NCBI GenBank assembly: GCA_937888765.1
Contig: CALASU010000265.1
Coordinates: 1 to 5,704, forward strand
Length of the DNA stretch: 5,704 nt
From: an uncultured Clostridia bacterium
GTDB lineage: Bacteria; Bacillota; Clostridia; Lachnospirales; Anaerotignaceae
Reading direction: 5' to 3'
In this document: piece after piece, positions 1 through 5,535 of the stretch
Numbering within the stretch: position 1 is the first letter of the stretch
Layout of the letters: every line of letters starts with the position of its first letter
The notes under the pieces: generated by a model
What the model saw: the letters and a program-made list of their open reading frames with translations, nothing else
Database searches by the model: none
What the model was told of the DNA's origin: nothing
Translations under genes and position numbers: made by a program

Positions 1-1263
1 AGAGATTTCTTTCATGGTAATGCCCAGAGATTTCATCAGAATCAGCGCATTCTGATAAGTTCTGTCTGTTGTGCCGAAGCCGGGCATTGTGATACCCAGA
101 ACATGACTGCGGTCGATACCCAGGAAATCACATGCTTTGACAGCTACCAACAGAGCCAGTGTGGAATCCAGACCGCCGGAAATACCGATTACCAGAGATT
201 TGGAATGTGTATGTTCCATTCTTCTTGCAAGCCCTGCTGTCTGGATTGCAAAGATATCTTTGCAGCGGGCAGATATGGATGCTTCATCCTGTGTAGGCAG
301 GAAAGGAGTAGCGGACAGAGGTCTGCTCCAGTGGTCTGTAGTGGGATCGGCTTCCATATCAAAAGGAATCACGCGATAGAATCTATGGGATTCTGTTTTC
401 TGCAGATGGGACAGGAATGTTGTATGTCTGCGGCGTTCGCTAGAGAGCATTTCCAAATCAATATCTGCATAGATCAGCTGATTTTCACGGGAGAAGGTTT
501 CTGTTTCTGCGAACAGAGTACCGTTTTCGTAAATCATGGCATGACCGCTGAATACGGTATCCTGTGTGGACTCGCCAATACCCGCAGAGGTATATACATA
601 TGCGGAAAGACAGCGGGAAGACTGCTGTGCGATCAGCTGATGACGATACAGCGGTTTTGCCGCAAGTTCATTGCTTGCAGACAGGTTCAGCAGCAGTGTT
701 GCACCATACAGGCTCTGATAGGAGCTGGGAGGGATGGGAACCCATACGTCTTCGCAGATTTCCACACCGATCTTCAGTTCGGGAATACCTGTTGCGGCGA
801 ACAGCAGATCGGCACCGATGGGAACAATCTGTCCTGCGAACACCACTTCTTCTACCAGCAGATCGTCTGCAGAGGAGAACCAGCGTTCTTCGGCAAATTC
901 ACTATAGTTGGGCAGATGTGTTTTGGGAATCAGACCCAGAATTTCCCCTTTATACAGTACAGCGGCACAGTTGAATGCCTGGCTGTCCAGTGCAACGGGA
1001 ACGCCGAGCAGAATCAGGATATCCAGTTCACTTGTAGCTTCAGCGATATCGGCAACTGCCTGTTCTGCCGCTTTCAGCAGGGGTCTCTGGAAGAACAGGT
1101 CTGCGCATGTATAGCCTGTCAGACACAGCTCGGGGAAAGTCAGCACACGAACTTTTTTCGCAGCGGCTTCTTCGATGATTTTCAGGATTTCTTCTTTGTT
1201 GTAAATACAATCGGCAAGTTTCAGCTTAGGTACAGCCGCACCGACTTTTACATAACCAAACAT
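1..1263 (-). CDS. nadE: Glutamine-dependent NAD+ synthetase (two-domain NadE), 3' end cut by window edge
   Basis: This enzyme makes NAD+ from deamido-NAD+ (nicotinate adenine dinucleotide) with ATP, using ammonia released from glutamine; it acts in the cytoplasm at the last step of NAD synthesis. The visible 421 codons hold a full N-terminal nitrilase-type glutaminase domain (about residues 5-270) with its Glu-Lys-Cys triad: E45 in TFPELCLTGY, K114 in LIPKTHLPNY and C170 in GVEICEDVW. The start of the synthetase domain follows, with the ATP-binding PP-loop ISGGLDST near residues 361-368. The opening FGYVKVGAAVPKLKLADC resembles the long Mycobacterium-type family; from that family's usual size, over 200 C-terminal residues lie beyond the left edge. 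The ATG is preceded by AAGGAG with an 8-nt spacer. It begins 12 nt after the lexA stop with no promoter between, so it should be co-transcribed with lexA and share its SOS control (inference). No frameshift is seen in the visible part. Confidence 0.5.
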   Translation of the reverse strand, partial: MFGYVKVGAAVPKLKLADCIYNKEEILKIIEEAAAKKVRVLTFPELCLTGYTCADLFFQRPLLKAAEQAVADIAEATSELDILILLGVPVALDSQAFNCAAVLYKGEILGLIPKTHLPNYSEFAEERWFSSADDLLVEEVVFAGQIVPIGADLLFAATGIPELKIGVEICEDVWVPIPPSSYQSLYGATLLLNLSASNELAAKPLYRHQLIAQQSSRCLSAYVYTSAGIGESTQDTVFSGHAMIYENGTLFAETETFSRENQLIYADIDLEMLSSERRRHTTFLSHLQKTESHRFYRVIPFDMEADPTTDHWSRPLSATPFLPTQDEASISARCKDIFAIQTAGLARRMEHTHSKSLVIGISGGLDSTLALLVAVKACDFLGIDRSHVLGITMPGFGTTDRTYQNALILMKSLGITMKEIS

Positions 1264-1275
1264 AACCTCAACTCC

Positions 1276-1884
1276 TTAAAACTTTCTAAATAAACCAATG
1301 ACTTTGCCAAGAATGGTAACGTCTTTTACGATGATCGGGGACATGGCGGGATTTTCCGGCTGCAGGCGGATAAAATCCTTTTCCCGATAAAATGTTTTTA
1401 CAGTGGCATACTCTTCGATGAGAGCAACAACGATGTCGCCGTTGTTTGCATCGGGCTGCTGGCGAACCAGAAGCAGATCCTTGTCAAAGATGCCTGCTTC
1501 GATCATGCTTTCTCCTTTGACACGCAGCATGAATACAGTGTCATTGTGGATATAATCCACGGGAATGGGGAAAGTATCTTCGATGTTTTCGGTTGCCAGA
1601 ATGGGTGTGCCTGCTGTGATGCTTCCAACGATGGGAACATTGACGAACTCCCTCTGGGGAGCGTCATAATTGGAATCCAGAATTTCGATGGCACGGGGTT
1701 TTGTCGGGTCTCTGCGGATCAGCCCTTTTTTCTCCAGACGGGACAGATGCCCGTGCACGGTAGAGGTGGACTTCAGTCCGACAGCGTCGCAGATTTCCCG
1801 TACAGAAGGGGGATAGCCCTTTTCCCGTACTTCTGCTTTCATATATTCCAGAATTTGTTTTTGCTTTGCGGATAATTCGCTCAT
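1276..1884 (-). CDS. lexA: LexA, SOS regulon repressor and self-cleaving protease
   Basis: LexA binds SOS boxes as a dimer and represses DNA-damage genes; RecA filaments trigger its self-cleavage. The 202-aa product equals the length of E. coli LexA. Residues 1-65 form the winged helix-turn-helix (PPSVREICDAVGLKSTSTVH is the recognition region). Residues 82-200 are the S24 peptidase domain. The scissile bond is A91-G92 in SITAGTP, the nucleophile is S126 in VKGESMIEAG and the general base is K163 in EYATVKTFY. The spacings (35 from Gly/Ala site to Ser, 37 from Ser to Lys) match those of E. coli (A84, S119, K156), so the protease should be active. I chose the ATG at 1884 over an in-frame GTG at 1893 because AAGGAG lies 8 nt upstream of the ATG and overlaps or abuts the GTG. 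It is the first gene of a lexA-nadE operon and divergent from the LysM gene. Three LexA-box-like sites upstream suggest autoregulation. Confidence 0.5.
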   Translation of the reverse strand: MSELSAKQKQILEYMKAEVREKGYPPSVREICDAVGLKSTSTVHGHLSRLEKKGLIRRDPTKPRAIEILDSNYDAPQREFVNVPIVGSITAGTPILATENIEDTFPIPVDYIHNDTVFMLRVKGESMIEAGIFDKDLLLVRQQPDANNGDIVVALIEEYATVKTFYREKDFIRLQPENPAMSPIIVKDVTILGKVIGLFRKF

Positions 1885-1958
1885 GCAACTCACTCCTTAT
1901 GATTGTATCCAAACGGATGAAAATTAGCAATGTCAGAATTTCATAATATTCCAAGCTA

Positions 1959-1987
1959 AGTATAACACAGAACGCATACAAAATCAA
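1959..1987 (-). promoter_or_regulatory. lexA-nadE promoter (sigma-A type)
   Basis: Read on the minus strand, a -35 TTGATT (1982-1987) and a -10 TATACT (1959-1964) are separated by exactly 17 nt. Transcription would start near 1952, leaving a leader of about 68 nt before the lexA ATG. The -35 overlaps the end of the SOS box at 1985-1998 by three bases, so a bound LexA would block RNA polymerase. Assignment is by motif only. Confidence 0.5.
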
Positions 1988-1998
1988 ACCTATGTTCG
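1985..1998. promoter_or_regulatory. SOS (LexA) box 1, at the lexA -35
   Basis: On the minus strand this reads CGAACATAGGTTTG. The core GAAC-N4-GTT(T/C) fits the known Gram-positive LexA box (CGAAC-RNRY-GTTYC/G): the left half-site is perfect and the right one carries T for C plus a G in the central Y position. It overlaps the lexA -35 element, the expected place for autorepression. Confidence 0.5.
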
Positions 1999-2017
1999 TA
2001 ATTTTTATTGAAAAATC

Positions 2018-2046
2018 TTGACAAGGAATATTTGTTCGTGTATTAT
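2018..2046 (+). promoter_or_regulatory. Promoter of the LysM/YneA-like gene (sigma-A type)
   Basis: A perfect -35 TTGACA (2018-2023) and a -10 TATTAT (2041-2046) are spaced by the optimal 17 nt, preceded by an A/T-rich stretch. The start of transcription would be near 2053, giving a leader of roughly 38 nt. A strong promoter filled by a LexA box in its spacer is what one expects of a tightly repressed, strongly inducible SOS gene. Confidence 0.5.
2025..2038. promoter_or_regulatory. SOS (LexA) box 2, inside the LysM-gene promoter
   Basis: On the minus strand this reads CGAACAAATATTCC, which differs from the Bacillus consensus CGAAC-RNRY-GTTYC at one base (A for the first G of the right half). 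It lies wholly in the 17-nt spacer between the -35 and -10 of the plus-strand promoter at 2018-2046, so LexA binding there should shut that promoter. Confidence 0.5.
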
Positions 2047-2059
2047 GGGAAAAAACAAA

Positions 2060-2073
2060 CGAAAATCTGTTCG
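2060..2073. promoter_or_regulatory. SOS (LexA) box 3, in the LysM-gene leader
   Basis: On the minus strand this reads CGAACAGATTTTCG: a perfect left half CGAAC and a right half TTTCG with one change from GTTCG. It sits just downstream of the predicted start of transcription and just upstream of the ribosome binding site. It could act as a roadblock or a second operator together with the box at 2025-2038. It is weaker than a perfect site, so occupancy is uncertain. Confidence 0.5.
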
Positions 2074-2090
2074 ATAAAAGGAGTGGGCGT

Positions 2091-2411
2091 ATGAAAAGAA
2101 AGCAAGATACAACAAACAGACGATATGACAGAATCCTTAGAAAAAAGACATTGCTGCCCCTTACACTGGCTTTGATTTTCTCACTGGGAAGCCTTGTTCT
2201 GGCGGGACAGATGGAAAAAGAGCAGAAAATTTATTATGAATCTGTAGAGATTCACAAAGGGGATACTCTTTGGGAGATTGCCGAAAGGTATAAGTCTGAA
2301 AGAGAACAGACCGAACATATGATTGATAAAATCATGCAGTGCAACAGCATGAAAACAGCGAACATAAGATATGGTCAGAAACTGATTGTGCCGATTGCAG
2401 TAGAAATTTAA
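2091..2411 (+). CDS. yneA: YneA-like LysM membrane protein, probable SOS cell-division suppressor
   Basis: This is a 106-aa protein with a strongly basic N-terminus (residues 1-19, rich in Lys and Arg), one membrane segment (about 20-38) and a LysM domain (about 50-101) marked by VEIHKGDTLWEIAERY and a final QKLIVP. The positive-inside rule puts the LysM domain outside the membrane, facing peptidoglycan. Known YneA of Bacillus has the same size and order of parts, is divergent to lexA, and delays division during SOS. The matching position here, with three LexA-box-like sites and one inside the promoter, supports the same role; identity beyond architecture and context is inferred. The ATG has a good site (AAAGGAG, about 8 nt upstream). 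There is no yneB-like resolvase gene after it, unlike Bacillus. The alternative is a generic LysM envelope protein under SOS control. Confidence 0.5.
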   Translation: MKRKQDTTNRRYDRILRKKTLLPLTLALIFSLGSLVLAGQMEKEQKIYYESVEIHKGDTLWEIAERYKSEREQTEHMIDKIMQCNSMKTANIRYGQKLIVPIAVEI

Positions 2412-2452
2412 TATTTGGATTCTTACAGAATTCTTACGTTTTCGTGATTCCA

Positions 2453-2482
2453 TTGCGGGAAAAAGCCTCTTTATGATATGAT
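2453..2482 (+). promoter_or_regulatory. Possible promoter of nfeD-floA
   Basis: TTGCGG (2453-2458) and TATGAT (2477-2482) lie 18 nt apart in the 103-nt gap after the LysM gene, with transcription predicted to start near 2489. The -35 is imperfect. No terminator hairpin is visible between the LysM stop and this site, so SOS-driven read-through into nfeD-floA cannot be excluded. Confidence 0.5.
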
Positions 2483-2514
2483 AAAAATACATAAAAAATA
2501 AGGAGGTTGAAAAG

Positions 2515-2985
2515 ATGGTTCCGTGGATTATTGTATTGACCTTACTGGGGCTGATTCTGCTGTTTGCAGAAATTCTGATGCCTGGATTTGGTTTATTCGG
2601 TATTTTAGGGTCGGCTTCGCTTCTTGGCTCGCTGGTGCTGACATATTCTCTGTTTGGGATGATAACATTCCTGATTTTGCTGTGTACAGTGGTTCTGCTA
2701 TTTTTTGCTATGATTGCTTTTGCGAAAAAAAGCGGACTCTATAATAAAGTGATTCTGAAAGACAGACAGCTGGCAAAAGACTTTGATGAAAGCACTTTAC
2801 ACGGACTGCTCGGACAGATCGGGCAGACACAGACAACACTGAAGCCTTTCGGTGTGGCTGAATTTTCCGGAAAAAGTGTGGATGTCTGCTCTCAGGGAGA
2901 TTTTATTGACAGAGGAGAAGCTGTACAGATCATACAGATTACAGGGAAGACTGTAGTAGTAAAGCGTTGTGAAAAACAGGAATAA
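2515..2985 (+). CDS. Short NfeD-like membrane protein, FloA partner
   Basis: NfeD-like proteins accompany flotillin/FloA proteins in membrane microdomains. This 156-aa product is the short form without the ClpP-like protease domain found in long NfeD. It has three hydrophobic segments (about residues 3-22, 26-45 and 47-70) and then a cytoplasmic OB-fold domain (about 98-152) with the family pattern G..G.....LKPFG.AEFSGKSVDV and later GDFIDRGE..QI..ITGKTVVVKR. The ATG has an excellent AAGGAGG with an 8-nt spacer. floA starts 20 nt after its stop, so the two form an operon. That neighbour is the best support for the role. The exact biochemical function of short NfeD proteins is not well defined. 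Confidence 0.5.
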   Translation: MVPWIIVLTLLGLILLFAEILMPGFGLFGILGSASLLGSLVLTYSLFGMITFLILLCTVVLLFFAMIAFAKKSGLYNKVILKDRQLAKDFDESTLHGLLGQIGQTQTTLKPFGVAEFSGKSVDVCSQGDFIDRGEAVQIIQITGKTVVVKRCEKQE

Positions 2986-3005
2986 AGGGATAAGGGAGGC
3001 TAAGA

Positions 3006-4016
3006 ATGATGTTTGAAGTATTTGGTTTTATGTTACCGATTATGTTCCTTCTCGTACTGATTGGGATATTTCTGAGTTTTGTACCTTTGGGGCTGTGGAT
3101 TTCTGCGATTTCCGCAGGGGTAAAGGTAAGTATTTTTTCACTGGTAGGGATGCGTCTGCGCAGAGTGCGTGCGGATAAGATTATCCGTCCGCTGATTAAG
3201 GCGCAGAAAGCGGGCATGAATGTCAATGCAAATCAGCTCGAATCTCATCTGCTTTCCGGTGGTCGTGTGGATAATGTGGTAGATGCCCTGATTGCGGCGC
3301 ATAGAGCTAATCTGGATTTGTCCTTTGAACGGGCGGCGGCGATTGATCTGGCAGGCAGAAATGTATTCGAAGCGGTAAAAATGAGTGTAACGCCGAAAAT
3401 CATTGAAACCCCTTGGATTTCTGCGGTAGCGATTGATGGTATTGAAGTGAAGGTTATTGCAAAGGTAACGGTAAGAGCGAACCTTGGCAGACTGGTCGGC
3501 GGTGCAGGCGAAGAAACCATCATTGCCAGAGTCGGGGAGGGGATTGTAACAACAGTTGGTTCTTCCCAGAGCCATAAGAGTGTGCTGGAAAATCCAGATC
3601 TGATTTCAAGAACAGTGCTTTCCAAAGGTCTGGATAACGGTACTGCATTTGAAATCCTTTCGATTGATATTGCTGACGTAGATATTGGCAGAAATATCGG
3701 CGCACATCTGCAGATTCAGCAGGCAGAAGCAGATAAACAGATCGCACAGGCGAAAGCGGAAGAACGCCGTGCAACTGCGATTGCAAAAGAACAGGAAATG
3801 CGTGCGGAAGTAGAACACATGAAGGCGAAGGTTGTGGAAGCCGAAGCGGAAGTGCCTCTGGCGATGGCGGAAGCACTCAGAAGCGGCAATCTTGGCGTAA
3901 TGGATTATTACCGTATGCAGAATGTGCAGGCAGATACTGCAATGAAAACAAATGTGGGGAATACAGATCTGACAAGTGTATTCCAAAAAGGAAATGAACC
4001 AAAGAAAGAGATTTAA
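3006..4016 (+). CDS. floA: Flotillin-like protein FloA (YqfA/UPF0365 family)
   Basis: FloA is a bacterial flotillin-like scaffold that forms mobile membrane assemblies and affects membrane fluidity, secretion and signalling. The 336-aa product has the usual family length. A hydrophobic hairpin-type membrane anchor (about residues 8-36) is followed by a conserved region including VRADKIIRPLIKAQKAG, the SPFH/band-7 region (about 120-235, with SVTPKIIETPWISAVA and VEVKV-type strands), and an Ala/Glu/Lys/Gln-rich coiled coil (about 236-290) such as QAEADKQIAQAKAEERRATA. The C-terminal tail from about 315 is polar. Two adjacent ATG codons (3006 and 3009) are possible starts; GGGAGG at 2994-2999 serves both, and the start could be one residue shorter. 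It follows nfeD in an operon. Transcription probably ends at the hairpin at 4125-4155. Confidence 0.5.
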   Translation: MMFEVFGFMLPIMFLLVLIGIFLSFVPLGLWISAISAGVKVSIFSLVGMRLRRVRADKIIRPLIKAQKAGMNVNANQLESHLLSGGRVDNVVDALIAAHRANLDLSFERAAAIDLAGRNVFEAVKMSVTPKIIETPWISAVAIDGIEVKVIAKVTVRANLGRLVGGAGEETIIARVGEGIVTTVGSSQSHKSVLENPDLISRTVLSKGLDNGTAFEILSIDIADVDIGRNIGAHLQIQQAEADKQIAQAKAEERRATAIAKEQEMRAEVEHMKAKVVEAEAEVPLAMAEALRSGNLGVMDYYRMQNVQADTAMKTNVGNTDLTSVFQKGNEPKKEI

Positions 4017-4021
4017 GTTTT

Positions 4022-4101
4022 TCGAGGGACGTTGTCCCTCGAGCACCCTGCGAGGGGAATCATTCCCCTCGACCCCGATTTGCAGAAACTGGCGTTTCTG
4101 C
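4022..4101. repeat. Block of three perfect hairpins, likely a dispersed repeat element
   Basis: Three back-to-back inverted repeats sit in the gap after floA. The first is TCGAGGGAC (4022-4030) with its complement at 4034-4042 and a 3-nt loop. The second is CGAGGGGAA (4051-4059) with its complement at 4063-4071 and a 3-nt loop. The third is GCAGAAAC (4082-4089) with its complement at 4094-4101 and a 4-nt loop. The first two stems share the CGAGGG motif. The block is far richer in G and C than its flanks. None of the three is followed by a T-run, so they are not classical terminators. The look is that of an extragenic dispersed palindromic element; copies elsewhere in the genome cannot be tested here. 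Confidence 0.5.
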
Positions 4102-4124
4102 GAGAAGAATAAAAAAAGTTATTT

Positions 4125-4155
4125 AAAAGGGATTGCTATAAGCAATCTCTTTTTT
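4125..4155 (+). terminator. Rho-independent terminator after floA
   Basis: AAAAGGGATTGCT (4125-4137) pairs with AGCAATCTCTTTT (4141-4153) around a 3-nt ATA loop, with one G-T wobble, and runs into a T-tract ending at 4155. It should end the nfeD-floA transcript. The A-rich left arm could give a weaker terminator on the other strand, but no minus-strand gene needs one. Confidence 0.5.
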
Positions 4156-4183
4156 GAAATAAAGAAAGTGGGTAGATGATGAT

Positions 4184-4975
4184 ATGGGGAAGGCTTTAGA
4201 AAAAGAATGGCTGCGGGTATTGGAGCAGGAAGAAAAATTTCTGCGTACTGCAGAAAATAAAAAAGAAGGAAAGATAGAAGAACTGGCGGGGAAACTGGAA
4301 GAAAAAATACCGCCTAAAGTATCTGCAACATTAAATGAGGCATTTTATAAAGCATTTCTGCTGATTTTTGAAAAAGGGACAGATGTTATCGAAAAGACAT
4401 TTAAAGGAGAGGAACTGGCTCTGGAATTTCAGGTCAATGATTTCCGTATCAGTCAGAAAGCGAATAAAAAGTCGATCCGCAAACTGGAGAAAGCAGGAAA
4501 ACAGAGTAAACTGCTCAATTCCTGTATTACAACGGCGGAAGGAATCGGATTTGGGGTTCTGGGGGTTGGTATGCCTGATATTCCAGTTTTTCTTGGAATG
4601 TTGCTGAAAGGAATTTATGAAACGGCGGCAAGCTATGGCTTTGACTATCATCAGAAGGAAGAACAGGTATTGATTTTAAGAATGATCGTGGCAGGGCTTG
4701 CGGATAAGGATACCGTGCGTGAAAAAAATGTTGCGGCAGAAGAATGGATTTCTTCTATTAAAGAGAAAAATGCAGTGTGGCAGATGGATACAGAAATCAG
4801 AGCGGCTTCGGCGGCACTGGCAGATGCCATGCTGACAGCGAAATTTCTGCAGGGAATTCCTGTGGTCGGAGCAATTGGCGGGATGAGCAACCCTGTGATC
4901 TATCGAAAGGTTTTGCAGTATGCTTCGCTGAAATACAAAAAAAGGTATCTGGCGGAAAAACGAAAGAGTGTATAA
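4184..4975 (+). CDS. EcsC-family protein of unknown function
   Basis: This 263-aa protein fits the EcsC family, named for the third gene of the Bacillus ecs locus but often found alone; its biochemical function is not established. Family features seen are two glycine-rich, moderately hydrophobic stretches: GIGFGVLGVGMPDIPVFLG (about residues 120-138) and FLQGIPVVGAIGGMSNPV (about 221-238), the second being the family's most typical signature. SYGFDY lies at about 150-155, and the two ends are charged and helical. There is no signal peptide or clear membrane-spanning helix; membrane association through the glycine-rich segments is possible. The ATG at 4184 has only a weak upstream site (GTGGG, 11 nt away), and two nearby ATGs at 4176 and 4179 are out of frame. 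No convincing promoter is visible in 4156-4183, so it may rely on read-through past the floA terminator or on a promoter I cannot recognise. No ABC transporter ecsAB genes are adjacent. Confidence 0.5.
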   Translation: MGKALEKEWLRVLEQEEKFLRTAENKKEGKIEELAGKLEEKIPPKVSATLNEAFYKAFLLIFEKGTDVIEKTFKGEELALEFQVNDFRISQKANKKSIRKLEKAGKQSKLLNSCITTAEGIGFGVLGVGMPDIPVFLGMLLKGIYETAASYGFDYHQKEEQVLILRMIVAGLADKDTVREKNVAAEEWISSIKEKNAVWQMDTEIRAASAALADAMLTAKFLQGIPVVGAIGGMSNPVIYRKVLQYASLKYKKRYLAEKRKSV

Positions 4976-4998
4976 ACGAAAATGAAAGAGCCATACTA
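4970..4998 (+). promoter_or_regulatory. Probable sigma-G (forespore) promoter
   Basis: GTATA (4970-4974) and CATACTA (4992-4998) are separated by 17 nt. They fit the known Bacillus sigma-G elements (GHATR-type -35, CATNHTA-type -10) at every informative base and with a normal spacer. The -35 overlaps the last codons and stop of the EcsC-family gene. Transcription would start near 5005, about 55 nt before the small-protein ATG. A sigma-F reading is also possible because the -35 elements are alike, but the CAT-type -10 favours sigma-G. Confidence 0.5.
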
Positions 4999-5059
4999 TG
5001 ACTGCGAGAGGAACTCGCAGGATGCAAAGAGAACGAGAGAATCTTAGGAGGTCATAGCG

Positions 5060-5236
5060 ATGGACAAGAACACAAACAAAAATACACAGAAGAATATGGA
5101 TAAAAACACACAGAAAAACATGAACAGAACAGAATTCGCTCAGGAATACAGCATTGATACAGGCAAAAAAGCCGACAAGAGCAACGCTAACAAAACAAAT
5201 AAAAACAACGCCAACAAAACAAACAAATGTAACTAA
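5060..5236 (+). CDS. Asn/Lys-rich 58-aa protein, probable small acid-soluble spore protein
   Basis: This small gene has an ideal ribosome binding site (AGGAGG, 8-nt spacer), its own probable forespore promoter and its own strong terminator, so it is very likely real. The 58-aa product is very rich in Asn and Lys, with Thr and Gln, and has almost no hydrophobic residues. It has two internal repeats: MDKNT..KN units at residues 1-21, and NANKTNK twice at about 42-56. In the middle, residues 24-30 read TEFAQEY. This resembles the site cut by the germination protease GPR in spore proteins (E-F/I-A-S-E), as in TEFASE of SspE. Composition, size, GPR-like site and sigma-G promoter together suggest a gamma-type small acid-soluble spore protein, a storage protein degraded at germination. 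It is basic, despite the family name. The class is inferred; another spore-core or low-complexity protein is possible. One Cys lies next to the C-terminus. Confidence 0.5.
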   Translation: MDKNTNKNTQKNMDKNTQKNMNRTEFAQEYSIDTGKKADKSNANKTNKNNANKTNKCN

Positions 5237-5254
5237 CGGGTAAGAACTGCGAAG

Positions 5255-5292
5255 AAAGACGGCTTTTTGGAGAAATACAAAAAGCCGTTTTT
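5255..5292 (+). terminator. Strong rho-independent terminator after the small spore-protein-like gene
   Basis: ACGGCTTTTTG (5259-5269) pairs perfectly with CAAAAAGCCGT (5278-5288) around an 8-nt loop. The stem extends through a G-T pair and A-T pairs outward to 5255/5292, and the right arm ends in a run of five T. It separates the small gene from the rRNA promoter region and would also shield that region from upstream transcription. Confidence 0.5.
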
Positions 5293-5344
5293 CCTTATAA
5301 AACAAGGATTTTGCAGAATTTTGAAAAAAATATGAAAAAAAGTG

Positions 5345-5372
5345 TTGACATTTTTCGGCAGGCGTGTATAAT
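5345..5372 (+). promoter_or_regulatory. rRNA operon promoter P1
   Basis: Perfect -35 TTGACA (5345-5350) and perfect -10 TATAAT (5367-5372) with a 16-nt spacer. An A-rich stretch just upstream (about 5319-5344) looks like an UP element that binds the alpha subunit of RNA polymerase. The predicted start near 5379 lies right before a short stem-loop at 5381-5399 (GTCGCT paired with AGCGGC). It is the first of four tandem promoters. Confidence 0.5.
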
Positions 5373-5451
5373 AAATAACTGTCGCTGACAAAAAGCGGCA
5401 AAACAAAAGAATGATACTTCCGAAAAAGTTGAAAACTTTTGAAAAAAAGTG

Positions 5452-5480
5452 TTGACAACGAAACAGGGGAATGATAAGAT
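5452..5480 (+). promoter_or_regulatory. rRNA operon promoter P2
   Basis: TTGACA (5452-5457) and TAAGAT (5475-5480) with a 17-nt spacer. The A-rich run before it, ending AAAAAAAGTG, repeats the one before P1. An A/T inverted repeat (5424-5430 with 5434-5440) lies in its upstream region. A hairpin at 5482-5502 overlaps the predicted start of transcription near 5487, unlike the other three promoters, where the hairpin is just downstream of the start. Confidence 0.5.
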
Positions 5481-5535
5481 ATCATTTGTTGCTAACAGAT
5501 GAGTCGAAAAAGCACAGAAAAAGTTAAAAAAGTGC

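Noticed and set aside
103..1293. Long plus-strand open frame of 396 codons with many Cys and Gln, opposite nadE.
   Set aside because: It is the antisense of nadE. The minus strand encodes a complete glutaminase triad and PP-loop in frame. The plus-strand product is a cysteine-rich composition artefact without any recognisable domain.
1276..1893. GTG start for LexA three codons upstream of the ATG.
   Set aside because: The GTG falls directly on the ribosome binding site region (AAGGAGTG). The ATG at 1884 has a proper 8-nt spacer and gives the standard 202-aa LexA.
4022..4101. CRISPR array or rho-independent terminator array at the palindromic block.
   Set aside because: The three hairpins differ in sequence, have no regular unit-spacer pattern and carry no T-runs, so neither label fits.
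3976..4179. Plus-strand open frame of 67 codons over the end of floA and the hairpin block.
   Set aside because: It starts inside floA without its own ribosome binding site and reads through the palindromes and the terminator, so it is not a plausible gene.
4996..5057. Possible long-range RNA pairing of CTATGAC (4996-5002) with GTCATAG (5051-5057) next to the ribosome binding site, enclosing a 7-bp hairpin (5002-5020).
   Set aside because: If the sigma-G promoter is right, transcription starts near 5005, so the left arms of both structures would not be in the mRNA. It would matter only for read-through transcripts.
4676..5485. Minus-strand open frame of 269 codons rich in Phe, Ser and Cys, running across 4676-5485.
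   Set aside because: It crosses the EcsC-family gene, the small Asn/Lys-rich gene, a terminator and rRNA promoters in antisense. The product is low-complexity and reflects A-rich DNA read backwards.
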